A DNA stretch of 15,568 nt from Parcubacteria group bacterium CG10_big_fil_rev_8_21_14_0_10_35_15. Its GTDB lineage: Bacteria > Patescibacteriota > Minisyncoccia > Minisyncoccales > GWA2-46-15. The number at the start of each line of letters is the position of its first letter. Position 1 is the stretch's first letter. Made by a program: the position numbers and the translations under genes. The notes under the pieces were generated by a model. The model made no database searches. It worked only from the letters and a program-made list of their open reading frames with translations, and was not told where the DNA came from. Below, piece by piece: positions 1 to 6,359 of this stretch. The stretch spans positions 1 to 15,568 of the forward strand of contig PFDL01000024.1 of assembly GCA_002772575.1 (NCBI GenBank). Reading direction: 5' to 3'.

Positions 1-1053
1 ACTCTTTTTTGGGAAACCTGGCAGACTTTAAAAGAAAAATTCATTGATAAAACTAAATTTGACAATCAAAAGATGCTTTATGGGGCTATTTCCGGAGTAG
101 TCAACTCACTAAAAGACCCTTATACTGTTTTTATGGATCCAGAGGAAAGCAAGAGATTTTTTGAAGATGTTTCTGGTAAATTTGAAGGTGTGGGAATGGA
201 AATCGGCCAAAAAAAAGGCCAATTGCAAATTATTTCTCCTTTAGAAGGCACTCCGGCCCAAAAAGCCGGTTTGAGAGCTGGCGACAAAATTATTAAAATA
301 GATGGTATCTTTGCCAATGAATTAACTATTGATGATGCTGTTGGTAAAATTCGTGGCGACAAAGGAACCGAAATAACTTTAACTATTTTTAGAGAAGGTT
401 GGAACGATACTAAAGAATTTAAAATTGTCAGGGATGTCATTATGGTGCCTTCTTTGAAATGGGAAATAAAAAATAATAATATTGCCTATATTAAACTTTA
501 TCAATTTTCAGAAGAAGCTGGTTATGATTTTAAGAAAGCTTCTTTAGAAATTTTAAAATCTCCAGCAAAAAGAATAATTCTGGATTTAAGAAATAATCCC
601 GGCGGTTATCTTGAAATTTCTAAGGAAATTGCCAGTCTTTTCCTTAAAAAAGGTTCTGTGGTTGCTATTGAAGATTTCGGCGGCAAAACTGAATCCAAAA
701 AATATATTGCTGACGGTAATGACATTTTTTCTGAATTTCCAATAGTAGTTCTAATTAATCAAGGATCTGCTTCAGCTAGTGAAATTTTAGCAGGAGCATT
801 AAGAGATAATCGGCAAATAAAATTGATTGGTGAAACTTCTTTTGGCAAAGGATCAGTTCAAGAAGTCAAAAATCTTAATAACGGATCATCGTTAAAAGTA
901 ACTGTAGCTAAATGGTTAACTCCAAAAGGAGAGTCAATTTCAGATCATGGTTTAGTCCCAGATATTGAAATAGAGATTACAGATAAAGACTATCAAGACG
1001 ATAAAGACCCGCAATTAGACAAAGCGCTTGAAATTCTAGAAACAATCAGGTAA
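1..1053 (+). CDS. ctp: S41 carboxy-terminal processing protease, 5'-truncated by window edge
   Basis: A serine protease of the CtpA/Prc family, which cleaves exported or periplasmic proteins near their C-termini. The reading frame is open from base 1; the first Met (base 73) is internal, because the preceding codons (LFWETW..., then K-F-D) already match the family's N-terminal helical region. The signal or anchor segment is therefore outside the window. In the visible 350 residues: an N-terminal cap containing DPYTVFMDPEE, a PDZ domain (about 60-140, starting GVGMEIG), then the catalytic domain with the RNNPGGYL strand. The Ser of GSASASE (base 772) and the Lys of GETSFGKGSVQ (base 847) are 25 residues apart, as expected for the Ser-Lys dyad. 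No clear intrinsic terminator follows; there is only a weak AAAATC/GATTTT inverted repeat (1057-1086). Family assignment is secure; the substrate is unknown. Confidence 0.95.
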   Translation, partial: TLFWETWQTLKEKFIDKTKFDNQKMLYGAISGVVNSLKDPYTVFMDPEESKRFFEDVSGKFEGVGMEIGQKKGQLQIISPLEGTPAQKAGLRAGDKIIKIDGIFANELTIDDAVGKIRGDKGTEITLTIFREGWNDTKEFKIVRDVIMVPSLKWEIKNNNIAYIKLYQFSEEAGYDFKKASLEILKSPAKRIILDLRNNPGGYLEISKEIASLFLKKGSVVAIEDFGGKTESKKYIADGNDIFSEFPIVVLINQGSASASEILAGALRDNRQIKLIGETSFGKGSVQEVKNLNNGSSLKVTVAKWLTPKGESISDHGLVPDIEIEITDKDYQDDKDPQLDKALEILETIR

Positions 1054-1086
1054 GATAAAATCACGAAGTATTAACGAAGGGATTTT

Positions 1087-1189
1087 ACCCCGCCCTCTAT
1101 AGTTGCTGGTATACCAATAGCTATATTGTATAATAGAACTAATGATAAAAAATATTTATTTTTAAATTTTAGAGCTTAGAGGGCGGGGT
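1087..1189. repeat. 103-bp segment bounded by perfect 13-bp inverted repeats
   Basis: ACCCCGCCCTCTA at 1087-1099 is the exact reverse complement of TAGAGGGCGGGGT at 1177-1189. These GC-rich arms stand out in an AT-rich intergenic region and enclose a likely promoter. No T-run follows either arm, so this is not an ordinary intrinsic terminator. I see no convincing target-site duplication. It could be a MITE-like element, or a long-range stem in read-through RNA from the protease gene. Confidence 0.6.
1099..1134 (+). promoter_or_regulatory. Probable rplI promoter with an upstream operator-like dyad
   Basis: A perfect TATAAT lies at 1129-1134. The best -35 candidate is TTGCTG (1103-1108), but its 20-nt spacing is long, so the -35 is doubtful. 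Immediately upstream is a 26-bp imperfect dyad (1099-1124; 10 of 13 half-site positions match) with a perfect TGGTATACCA core at 1107-1116. A start near 1141 would give rplI a leader of about 75 nt containing the right GC-rich arm. Binding of a regulator to the dyad is inferred from symmetry only. Confidence 0.45.
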
Positions 1190-1215
1190 TCTCGCTCGCT
1201 ACTGCTTACTCGAAA

Positions 1216-1686
1216 ATGAAAGTCGTTTTATTAGAAGACGTTGAAAAAGTAGGCAAGAAATATGAAATTAAAGAAGTGGCAGACGGTTTTGCCCGCAATT
1301 TTTTAATACCAAAAAATCAAGCTAAATTAGCTACAAAAGAAATGATGGAATGGGCTAAAATCAAAAAAGAAGTTTTAGAAAATAAGGCCGAAAACGAATT
1401 AAAGAAAACTCAAGAATTAGCTTCGGCTATAGACGGATTAGAGGTAATTATACAAGTAAAGGTTGGTGATGAAAACCAGCTTTTTGAATTAATTACAGCT
1501 CAAAAAATTGCAGATCAATTAAAAGAATTAGGATTTGAAATAAAGAAAAATCAGATTGATTTGATTGAACCAATAAAAGAAATAGGGGAGTATCCAATTA
1601 AAATAAAACTTGACCACAACTTGGAATCTCAAGTTCAAGTTATTATTAACGAAGAAATTAAAATACTTAAGAAAAAGAAAGAATAA
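1216..1686 (+). CDS. rplI: 50S ribosomal protein bL9
   Basis: Ribosomal protein bL9, which binds 23S rRNA domain V near the L1 stalk and spans outward to the neighbouring ribosome. The 156 residues are slightly longer than the usual 148-150. The N-terminal domain is clear (MKVVLLEDVEKVGKK...; DGFARNFLIPKNQA), followed by a charged connecting helix (about 40-75) and the C-terminal domain, with a Lys-rich tail. The start is fixed by the canonical MKVxLLEDV opening. There is no Shine-Dalgarno sequence; the leader just before the ATG resembles the one before murG (TTCTCGCT...GCT...AAAATG). It is followed at once by a strong terminator. bL9 is reported missing from some Candidate Phyla Radiation lineages, so its presence is informative. 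Confidence 0.97.
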   Translation: MKVVLLEDVEKVGKKYEIKEVADGFARNFLIPKNQAKLATKEMMEWAKIKKEVLENKAENELKKTQELASAIDGLEVIIQVKVGDENQLFELITAQKIADQLKELGFEIKKNQIDLIEPIKEIGEYPIKIKLDHNLESQVQVIINEEIKILKKKKE

Positions 1687-1718
1687 AAATATCCCGCAAG
1701 CGGGATATTTTCTTTTTC
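1687..1718. terminator. Bidirectional intrinsic terminator between rplI and rpmA
   Basis: A perfect inverted repeat, 1687-1697 (AAATATCCCGC) and 1700-1710 (GCGGGATATTT), forms a stem of about 10 bp with a CAAG tetraloop. On the plus strand it is followed by TCTTTTTC; on the minus strand the flank (complement of the A-rich end of rplI) is also T-rich. It can end both convergent genes. The rpmA stop is 17 nt beyond. Confidence 0.9.
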
Positions 1719-1734
1719 AATTAATAAATTAATA

Positions 1735-2013
1735 TTATTTTTCAACAATACTGATTATTTTAGCCAGCCTTTGAGATCCGTCAAAACGCTTTACTTTCTT
1801 GGTTGAAAACTTAACTGTACCTGGCTTACCAGCATAAAGGGTATCATCGCTGCCGATTCTAACATTTCTGCCCGCCAAAAACTTAGTTCCTCTTTGCCTG
1901 ACAATAACCATACCAGCCCTGACTTGCTGATTATCAGTAATTTTAACACCCAAATATTTTGGTCGGGAACTTCTTCCTAAAGTTGACGATCCAGTAGCTT
2001 TAGATTTAGACAT
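1735..2013 (-). CDS. rpmA: 50S ribosomal protein bL27
   Basis: Ribosomal protein bL27, whose N-terminus reaches toward the peptidyl-transferase centre. The 92 residues contain the usual blocks: SKATGSSTLGRSSRPKYLGVK at the N-terminus (family: xGxGSSxNGRDSxxKxLGVK), then the highly conserved VRQRGTKF with GRNVRIGSDDTLYA. There is no long N-terminal extension of the kind removed by Prp protease in Firmicutes. The ATG at 2013 is the only start possible, because a TAA lies in frame 9 nt upstream. It has no Shine-Dalgarno sequence. It is monocistronic here, without the usual rplU neighbour, and is driven by a strong promoter inside the divergent small ORF. Confidence 0.96.
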   Translation of the reverse strand: MSKSKATGSSTLGRSSRPKYLGVKITDNQQVRAGMVIVRQRGTKFLAGRNVRIGSDDTLYAGKPGTVKFSTKKVKRFDGSQRLAKIISIVEK

Positions 2014-2051
2014 ATTTAATTAAATATTTTTCTATTTATTTCAATAAACAT

Positions 2052-2080
2052 ATGCTAACAAAACTTAAAGACTTTGTCAA
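2052..2080 (-). promoter_or_regulatory. Strong sigma-70-type promoter for rpmA
   Basis: On the minus strand, TTGACA (2075-2080, perfect -35) is followed by exactly 17 bp and TAGCAT (2052-2057, -10), preceded by TGT, giving an extended -10 (TGTTAGCAT). Transcription would begin near 2045, leaving an rpmA leader of about 30 nt. The -10 overlaps the start codon of the divergent small ORF at 2052. Confidence 0.75.
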
Positions 2081-2207
2081 AATACATTTTAATGATATTT
2101 TAATATTTATAGCTATAATTCTAATCTCTTTATTTTCTTTTGCTATGGGCTATATAATTTCCAACTATCAAGAAAAAGAACTAATTAAAATAGAATCAAT
2201 GGAATAA
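2052..2207 (+). CDS. Small single-pass membrane protein, 51 aa, function unknown
   Basis: A short ORF of 51 residues. It starts MLTKLKDFVK, has a hydrophobic stretch at about 16-37 (ILIFIAIILISLFSFAMGYI) that can form one transmembrane helix, and ends in a charged tail (NYQEKELIKIESME). The positive-then-charged layout around one helix is what a real small membrane protein would show. I recall similar short anchored proteins in Parcubacteria, but this is from memory. It is divergent from rpmA, with only 38 nt between the start codons, and its 5' end contains the rpmA promoter. No Shine-Dalgarno sequence. It could be a chance ORF, but the hydrophobic pattern argues against that. Confidence 0.55.
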   Translation: MLTKLKDFVKIHFNDILIFIAIILISLFSFAMGYIISNYQEKELIKIESME

Positions 2208-2229
2208 AGTGGAAAATATCAATAGTTTT

Positions 2230-2235
2230 TATAAT
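2230..2235 (+). promoter_or_regulatory. Candidate -10 element for the 109-aa conserved gene
   Basis: A perfect TATAAT about 80 nt upstream of the start codon at 2314. No good -35 lies at the normal spacing, so support is limited to the -10 and the position. Confidence 0.3.
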
Positions 2236-2270
2236 TTTTCACATCTTTTAACTTAAATTAGGATTACTAA

Positions 2271-2289
2271 TTTCGAGCGAAGCGAGAAA
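2271..2289. repeat. Single copy of the GAGCGAAGCGAG intergenic motif
   Basis: TTTCGAGCGAAGCGAGAAA. It differs by one base in its core from the GAGCAAAGCGAGAAAT motif repeated between murG and ftsW (7579-7598, 7718-7737, 7752-7771). It lies in the leader of the gene starting at 2314. Its role is unknown. Confidence 0.5.
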
Positions 2290-2313
2290 CGAGGAATTAA
2301 AAATTCTCATAGT

Positions 2314-2643
2314 ATGAAATTTAGCTTCAAAAAACCAAAAGAAAACATTGCAAACTTAGCCAGACTCTTAGGATACAGATTATTAAATTATACTAACAAC
2401 GAATTTAGCCTGGTCAGACCATTAGGTGGAAATTATCCAAGATTCCATATTTATTTGGTTAAAGCTGAAAATCTTCTTAACTTCAACCTTCACCTTGATC
2501 AAAAAAAGCCCTCTTACGAAGGGCAAACAGGTCATAGTGGCGAATACGATGGTGAATTAGTCCTGGAAGAAAAACAAAGAATTGAAAGAATAATAGCAAG
2601 CTTACTTAATGAACGCCATGAAACTTGCGATGAATGTCTCTAA
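2314..2643 (+). CDS. Conserved hypothetical protein, probable CPR family, 109 aa
   Basis: A small soluble protein with no signal peptide or membrane segment. The middle part looks like a compact conserved fold: LVRPLGGNYPRFHIYLV (about 33-49), then FNLHLDQKKP and HSGEYDGELV (about 56-83). The invariant-looking His, Asp, Arg and Glu residues could be catalytic or metal-binding, but this is not shown. I recall closely similar proteins of unknown function in Parcubacteria genomes. The C-terminus is helical and ends in CDEC, a possible metal ligand pair. It begins with MKFSFKKPKENIANLARLLGYR; the ATG lacks a Shine-Dalgarno sequence. Its stop is 11 nt from that of the convergent recombinase gene. 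I do not assign a function. Confidence 0.8.
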   Translation: MKFSFKKPKENIANLARLLGYRLLNYTNNEFSLVRPLGGNYPRFHIYLVKAENLLNFNLHLDQKKPSYEGQTGHSGEYDGELVLEEKQRIERIIASLLNERHETCDECL

Positions 2644-2654
2644 GATTCTTACTA

Positions 2655-3599
2655 TTATTTTTTTAATGGATGATACTGACGAAAAATCCTTTCAGCATAT
2701 TTGTCAGAAGCATTAACATAACGCGTAGTCGTATCAAGTGATTCATGCCCCAAAAGTATCTGAATTGCAACCGGATTGGCACCGCTCTCGGCTAAATAAG
2801 TAGCAAAAGCATGGCGAATACCATGCACGGTAATGGGAACATTTAATCCTAAAAACTCACGATATCTTTTTACCCTTTCTTCTAAATAATTAGGAGAGAT
2901 TTTTTTATCTTTTTTATTAATATTCTTACCACGAGAAGGTAAAAAAAGATAAGGAGACTCAGAATCACCACGCACTAATAAATATCCCTTAAGATGTTTT
3001 TGGGCTCGATCGGTCAAATAAACAAACCTTTCTTTTTTACCCTTGCCACGAATAAAAATTCGACCAGTTGTATCAATCTGATTTTTCTTAAGATTTACTA
3101 ATTCGGAAATTCTCATGCCAGTGGAAAATAAAGTTTCCAACATTGCTCGATTCCTTAAAGCAACTAATTCTTTTTTCTCAAACTTAGTGGGAAATTCGAT
3201 TAGCTTAGTAATTTGTTTGAACTCTCCAACTCGTGGATGTTTTTTCTCGGTTTTAACTAATTTAACCATATCTGGAGAAATTGGACTTTTGTAATCCATT
3301 TCTATTAAGAATTTTAGATAAGATCTGATAGAAGAAAGCATTCGATTAATTGAAAAACTCGAAAGTCGGACTGCATCAATTTTGACACCTGGTATAAATT
3401 CTGACGTACGACGATCCTGTGAGACAAGATATGCTTTGTAATTTAAAAGAGTTCTTTTATCAACTTGATTAAATTCTACCCTTAATTCTTCAAGAAAATT
3501 CTGAAATACCTTAAGATCTCTCTCGTAATTATAAACAGTTTCTTGAGAGTAATTATTCGTTTGAAGATTGAGTAAAAAATCGTCTAGAAGTGGTAACAT
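2655..3599 (-). CDS. XerC/XerD-type tyrosine recombinase
   Basis: A site-specific recombinase that cuts and rejoins DNA through a 3'-phosphotyrosine. Residues 1-105 form the SAM-like core-binding domain (DDFLLNLQTNNYSQETVYNYERDL is split from the start by only a few residues). The catalytic domain has all expected residues: Arg163 (TGMRISEL), Lys186 (RGKGKKER), His259 and Arg262 (HGIRHAFATYL), His285 (LLGHESLDTTTRY) and the nucleophile Tyr294. The length of 314 is normal for Xer proteins. It lies 13 nt downstream of the HNH gene, so the two are probably co-transcribed. The likely role is resolving chromosome dimers at a dif site, as in bacteria with a single Xer protein. An integrase of a mobile element is possible, but no att sites, tRNA or cargo genes are visible. 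Confidence 0.93.
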   Translation of the reverse strand: MLPLLDDFLLNLQTNNYSQETVYNYERDLKVFQNFLEELRVEFNQVDKRTLLNYKAYLVSQDRRTSEFIPGVKIDAVRLSSFSINRMLSSIRSYLKFLIEMDYKSPISPDMVKLVKTEKKHPRVGEFKQITKLIEFPTKFEKKELVALRNRAMLETLFSTGMRISELVNLKKNQIDTTGRIFIRGKGKKERFVYLTDRAQKHLKGYLLVRGDSESPYLFLPSRGKNINKKDKKISPNYLEERVKRYREFLGLNVPITVHGIRHAFATYLAESGANPVAIQILLGHESLDTTTRYVNASDKYAERIFRQYHPLKK

Positions 3600-3612
3600 T
3601 GTTTTTATATTA

Positions 3613-4101
3613 TTATCTTTTTCTTTCTTCGCTTATCATCTTACCCTGATTACAATCAAAACATAAAGTTCTTAAATTTAAAAAATCGTTTGTCCCACCA
3701 TCAACTACCGGAATAATATGATCAATAACCAATCTAGATTCTTTCGGCGTATTTCCGCATAATACACACTTAAAACCATCTCTTTTAAAGATTTCATATC
3801 TTAAGCGTAAATTTATGCCCCTTCTTAGCTCACATGATTTTATTGATTTTCTAAGATGGGCGTAACTTTTACGGCCTTTTTTAATAGCAATATTAAAAGC
3901 ATCACTAAAGGATCGAATTAATCCTAATCCCTTAAGTCTTTTTTGAATTGCTCTCGGACTAATAGAGATTTTGGTTTCTCTAAATATTTTCTCAGAAATC
4001 TCAATTGTAGACAAATTATCCATTAGGTAAAACCTACTAATAAAATCATTAAAGGGTAAATGATAAAAGATAGATATCTTCTTTATCTTACTTTTTTGCA
4101 T
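3613..4101 (-). CDS. HNH endonuclease with N-terminal helix-turn-helix-like domain
   Basis: 162 residues in two parts. Residues about 15-75 look like a DNA-binding helix-turn-helix region (NLSTIEISEKIF...ISPRAIQKRLKGLGLIRSF), of the 'choose rule, then recognise' type seen in recombinases and homing endonucleases. Residues 98-155 are an HNH nuclease: RYEIFKRDGFKCVLCG with Cys112/Cys115, DH at 127-128, Asn142, and LCFDCNQGK with Cys147/Cys150, giving a zinc-stabilised beta-beta-alpha-metal fold. It lies directly upstream of the recombinase gene and has its own probable promoter with a dyad. It may be a homing-type or nicking enzyme, or a genome-maintenance protein linked to Xer; the sequence does not decide. 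Confidence 0.85.
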   Translation of the reverse strand: MQKSKIKKISIFYHLPFNDFISRFYLMDNLSTIEISEKIFRETKISISPRAIQKRLKGLGLIRSFSDAFNIAIKKGRKSYAHLRKSIKSCELRRGINLRLRYEIFKRDGFKCVLCGNTPKESRLVIDHIIPVVDGGTNDFLNLRTLCFDCNQGKMISEERKR

Positions 4102-4111
4102 ATATTAGACT

Positions 4112-4133
4112 GAGTGTAATAGATATTATACTC
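4112..4133 (-). promoter_or_regulatory. Operator-like dyad over the -10 of the HNH-recombinase genes
   Basis: GAGTGTAATA-GA-TATTATACTC: 9 of 10 positions are symmetric. On the minus strand it contains a perfect TATAAT (4125-4130) with a weak TTGTTT -35 (4150-4155, 19-nt spacing). The HNH start codon is about 17 nt past the likely transcription start. The placement would suit autoregulation by the HTH-HNH protein; this is inference. Confidence 0.5.
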
Positions 4134-4146
4134 ATATACATAATCT

Positions 4147-4174
4147 CAAAAACAAGAGGCTTAGTCAAGCCCCC
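4147..4174 (-). terminator. Intrinsic terminator of the eno-to-gltX minus-strand run
   Basis: Read on the minus strand, GGGGGCTT (4174-4167), loop GACT, and AAGCCTCT (4162-4155) form an 8-bp stem with two G-U pairs. This is followed by TGTTTTTG. It lies just beyond the 52-bp repeat array, as expected for the end of the gltX/secreted-protein transcript. Its T-tract overlaps the possible -35 of the HNH promoter, so the two units abut. Confidence 0.65.
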
Positions 4175-4207
4175 TGCCATCTAAATGCCCTCTTTTTTAC
4201 AATTCTT

Positions 4208-4363
4208 AAGAATTAAAATCTTATTTATTTAGACAAGCTACGCTTATTTAATTATTTCTAAGAATTAAAATCTTATTTATTTAAACAAGCTACGCTTATT
4301 TAATTATTTCTAAGAATTAAAATCTTATTTATTTAAACAAGCTACGCTTATTTGATTATTTCT
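4208..4363. repeat. Tandem array: three 52-bp units
   Basis: Copies at 4208-4259, 4260-4311 and 4312-4363 are identical except for an A/G change near the middle of copy 1 (TTTAGACAAGC against TTTAAACAAGC) and one in copy 3 (TTTGATT against TTTAATT). Each unit holds CAAGCTACGCTTATTT, whose AAGC-TAC-GCTT can form a very short hairpin. Copy 3 contains the stop codon and last five codons of the secreted-protein gene (4348-4363). The array thus looks like tandem duplication of a gene's 3' end plus its downstream hairpin. There are no unique spacers, so it is not a CRISPR. Confidence 0.95.
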
Positions 4364-4773
4364 TTGAATTTTTCCCAAAAAGTTTTTTGCAATTTAGGAA
4401 TTTCTGTTTTAACATCTTTTTTCATCTCTTCTTTCTCTTTATTAAACTCTTGTTTGAAAACAGATTCTCTTTCAATAAACAATCCCTTAAGCCATTGCCA
4501 AGCACGATTTAGCCAAACGCTAACTTTATCTGCCAAATTATCTGTCCACCATCCCCTAACCTCTATATATAGCTTATTCCAGATAATTTTAGCTTGTTCA
4601 AGGGCCTGTTTAAAACCCTGTTCAAAGGGTAAGAAAACCTTTAAAACCATTGTTTTAAGGCCCTCAAGCGTGTCTGGGGGCTCGATAATGCCCTGAGAGC
4701 TGTTTACGGACGCTGAAAAGCCAATGGTCATAAAAAGGCTTAAAAAAAGAATAGCTAAAAAAGTGTATTTCAT
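4348..4773 (-). CDS. Small secreted Trp-rich protein of unknown function
   Basis: 141 residues. Residues 1-21 are a plausible Sec signal peptide (MKYTFLAILFLSLFMTIGFSA, charged start then hydrophobic core, possible cleavage after Ala21; no lipobox Cys). The mature part is helical and amphipathic. It has seven tryptophans (for example RGWWTD, NRAWQWLKG) in about 45-95 and near the C-terminus, and then a strongly charged helix (KQEFNKEKEEMKKDVKTEIPK). The Trp-rich helices could lie on a membrane surface. I recall similar secreted hypotheticals in Parcubacteria, but cannot name a family. Its ATG overlaps the gltX stop in ATGA, so it is translationally coupled to gltX. The final codons lie in the repeat array. 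Confidence 0.8.
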   Translation of the reverse strand: MKYTFLAILFLSLFMTIGFSASVNSSQGIIEPPDTLEGLKTMVLKVFLPFEQGFKQALEQAKIIWNKLYIEVRGWWTDNLADKVSVWLNRAWQWLKGLFIERESVFKQEFNKEKEEMKKDVKTEIPKLQKTFWEKFKEIIK

Positions 4774-6344
4774 AAAATTTTCAACGCTTCTTTAATTCTT
4801 TTAATAGTTTTTTCTTTTCCTAAAACATCGGCAAGATCAAACGGACTTGCTGAAAATTCTTTACCACTTAGAGAAACGCGCAAGGGCCAAAGTAACTTTC
4901 CCCTATCCCCCATTTTCTCGGCTTCAGGCATAAGAATATTTTCAAGATTTTGTTTTTGCCAATCTTCTGGTTTTATTTTTTCTAAAATTTCTTTTAATTT
5001 TTTTAAAGATTCTTTAATTTCTTCATTTGACATTTGTTTCCATCGCAAAAGCTCTACACTTAAGGAGCTAAGCTCCTTAAAGAAAAAATCTGTTAAGTCT
5101 ACTATTTCCGATAGTTTTTTAAGCCTTTGCTGATAAAGACTGATAATTTTAGCTAAATAACTAAAATCAACTATTTCTTTGGTTTCAATGATCTCATATT
5201 TCTGTTCTTGCCATGATTCCTCGGTAACTGCCGGAATTAATTGCAAGGGTATTGATTCTTCCACAATTTTAATGAGATTACCCTCAATTAAAAATGGAAG
5301 ACATTTTTTTGTTAAGTTTTCTATAGCAAGATTTCTAATATAAAAACCATTTAACCAATCAAGACGCTGTTGGTCAAAAACAGCTCCAGATTTTTGCACT
5401 CTATCAAGCGAGAATTCTTTAACTAAATTTTTTATAGTAAAGATTTCCCTGTCATCTTCTGGGTGCCAACCCAGAAGAACTAGAAAATTGATTAAAGCTT
5501 CGGGCAAATATCCTTTGTCTCTATATTCCAAAACCGGCACAGCGCCATGGCGTTTGCTTAATTTTGAGTGATCAGGCGCTAAAATCATGGGCAGATGGGC
5601 ATATTTCAAACTAGAAAAGCCTAGAGCTTTTTGAAGCATAATTTGACTTGGAGTATTTGAAACATGATCTTCGCCCCTAACAACATGAGTAATCTTCATA
5701 TCAAAGTCATCAATAACATTGCAAAAATTAAAAAGTGGAGAACGCAAACCACGGGCAATAGAAAAATCGCCGATTAATTGAGGATCAAATTCTGTTTTAC
5801 CGCGAATCATATCATCAAATATAACCGGTTCAATAACCATATTCTTAAAACGAATAATCGCCTTCTCTCCCTCTTTAATTCTTTTTTCAGCTTCTGATAA
5901 AGATATATTCCTGCACTTTCCGGAATAGGCTGTTGATTGACCCTGACTCAATTGATATTGACGATAAGTTTCAAGTTCATTTTCAGAACAAAAACAGTAA
6001 AACGCCTTATTCTCGTTTAAAAGCTGTTTTAAGTATTTTTCATAAACATCAAGTTTTTCACTCTGACGATACGGCCCATAAGCTCCTTCAACCTCAGGCC
6101 CTTCATCCCACAAAAGGCCAACCCATTTTAAAGTTTCTAAAATTGCTTTTTCATACTCTGTTGTTGATCGTTCTTTATCAGTATCCTCAATCCTTAAAAC
6201 AAAGATTCCATTATTATTTTTAGCAAAAAGATAAGCGAATAAGGCAGTTCTTAAATTACCTAGTTGCAAAAAACCGGTTGGCGAAGGCGCAAACCTAGTC
6301 CGAATATCTTCTTTTTTAGAAATTGATGAAATCAATTGATCCAT
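4770..6344 (-). CDS. gltX: Glutamyl-tRNA synthetase
   Basis: Class I synthetase attaching glutamate to tRNA-Glu (and perhaps to tRNA-Gln for the GatCAB route; not decidable here). 524 residues, slightly longer than usual. The Rossmann domain opens RFAPSPTGFLQLGNLRTAL; here the first His of the HIGH signature is Gln27, which is unusual. The rest is canonical: RIEDTD, a zinc-type CFC...YSGKC (Cys117, Cys119, Cys144), VVRGEDHVSNTPSQIML, and KLSKRHGA at 261-268 (the KMSKS loop). The C-terminal helical anticodon-binding region ends with FDLADVLGKEKTIKRI. It carries a palindrome encoding KELSS at 423-427. The gap to murG is 44 nt, with a small AAGCGAAGCTT hairpin motif. ATGA coupling to the next gene. 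Confidence 0.97.
   Translation of the reverse strand: MDQLISSISKKEDIRTRFAPSPTGFLQLGNLRTALFAYLFAKNNNGIFVLRIEDTDKERSTTEYEKAILETLKWVGLLWDEGPEVEGAYGPYRQSEKLDVYEKYLKQLLNENKAFYCFCSENELETYRQYQLSQGQSTAYSGKCRNISLSEAEKRIKEGEKAIIRFKNMVIEPVIFDDMIRGKTEFDPQLIGDFSIARGLRSPLFNFCNVIDDFDMKITHVVRGEDHVSNTPSQIMLQKALGFSSLKYAHLPMILAPDHSKLSKRHGAVPVLEYRDKGYLPEALINFLVLLGWHPEDDREIFTIKNLVKEFSLDRVQKSGAVFDQQRLDWLNGFYIRNLAIENLTKKCLPFLIEGNLIKIVEESIPLQLIPAVTEESWQEQKYEIIETKEIVDFSYLAKIISLYQQRLKKLSEIVDLTDFFFKELSSLSVELLRWKQMSNEEIKESLKKLKEILEKIKPEDWQKQNLENILMPEAEKMGDRGKLLWPLRVSLSGKEFSASPFDLADVLGKEKTIKRIKEALKIL
5060..5080. repeat. In-gene palindrome, copy in gltX
   Basis: Arms TTAAGGAGCT and AGCTCCTTAA around one central base give 10 perfect base pairs. 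It is in frame and encodes KELSS. The 17-nt core AAGGAGCT-N-AGCTCCTT is also present in murD. Confidence 0.8.
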
Positions 6345-6359
6345 AATCTAACTATATAT

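Noticed and set aside
120..440. Minus-strand ORF inside the protease gene
   Set aside because: Antisense to the conserved PDZ domain with no recognisable protein features.
2641..2651. TAAGATTCTTA followed by a T-rich run as a terminator for the 109-aa gene
   Set aside because: Only a 4-bp AT stem is possible; too weak to call.
2655..4101. Prophage or genomic island
   Set aside because: No phage structural genes, tRNA, att repeats or change in base composition beside the recombinase; flanks are housekeeping genes.
4112..4133. dif site for the adjacent recombinase
   Set aside because: The TAATA..TATTA centre is dif-like, but the spacer is 2 rather than 6 nt and the outer XerD arm does not match; promoter/operator fits better.
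4770..4773. Recoded UGA (genetic code 25)
   Set aside because: UGA serves as a stop in gltX, murG and aspS, with the next gene starting in the same ATGA overlap or shortly after.
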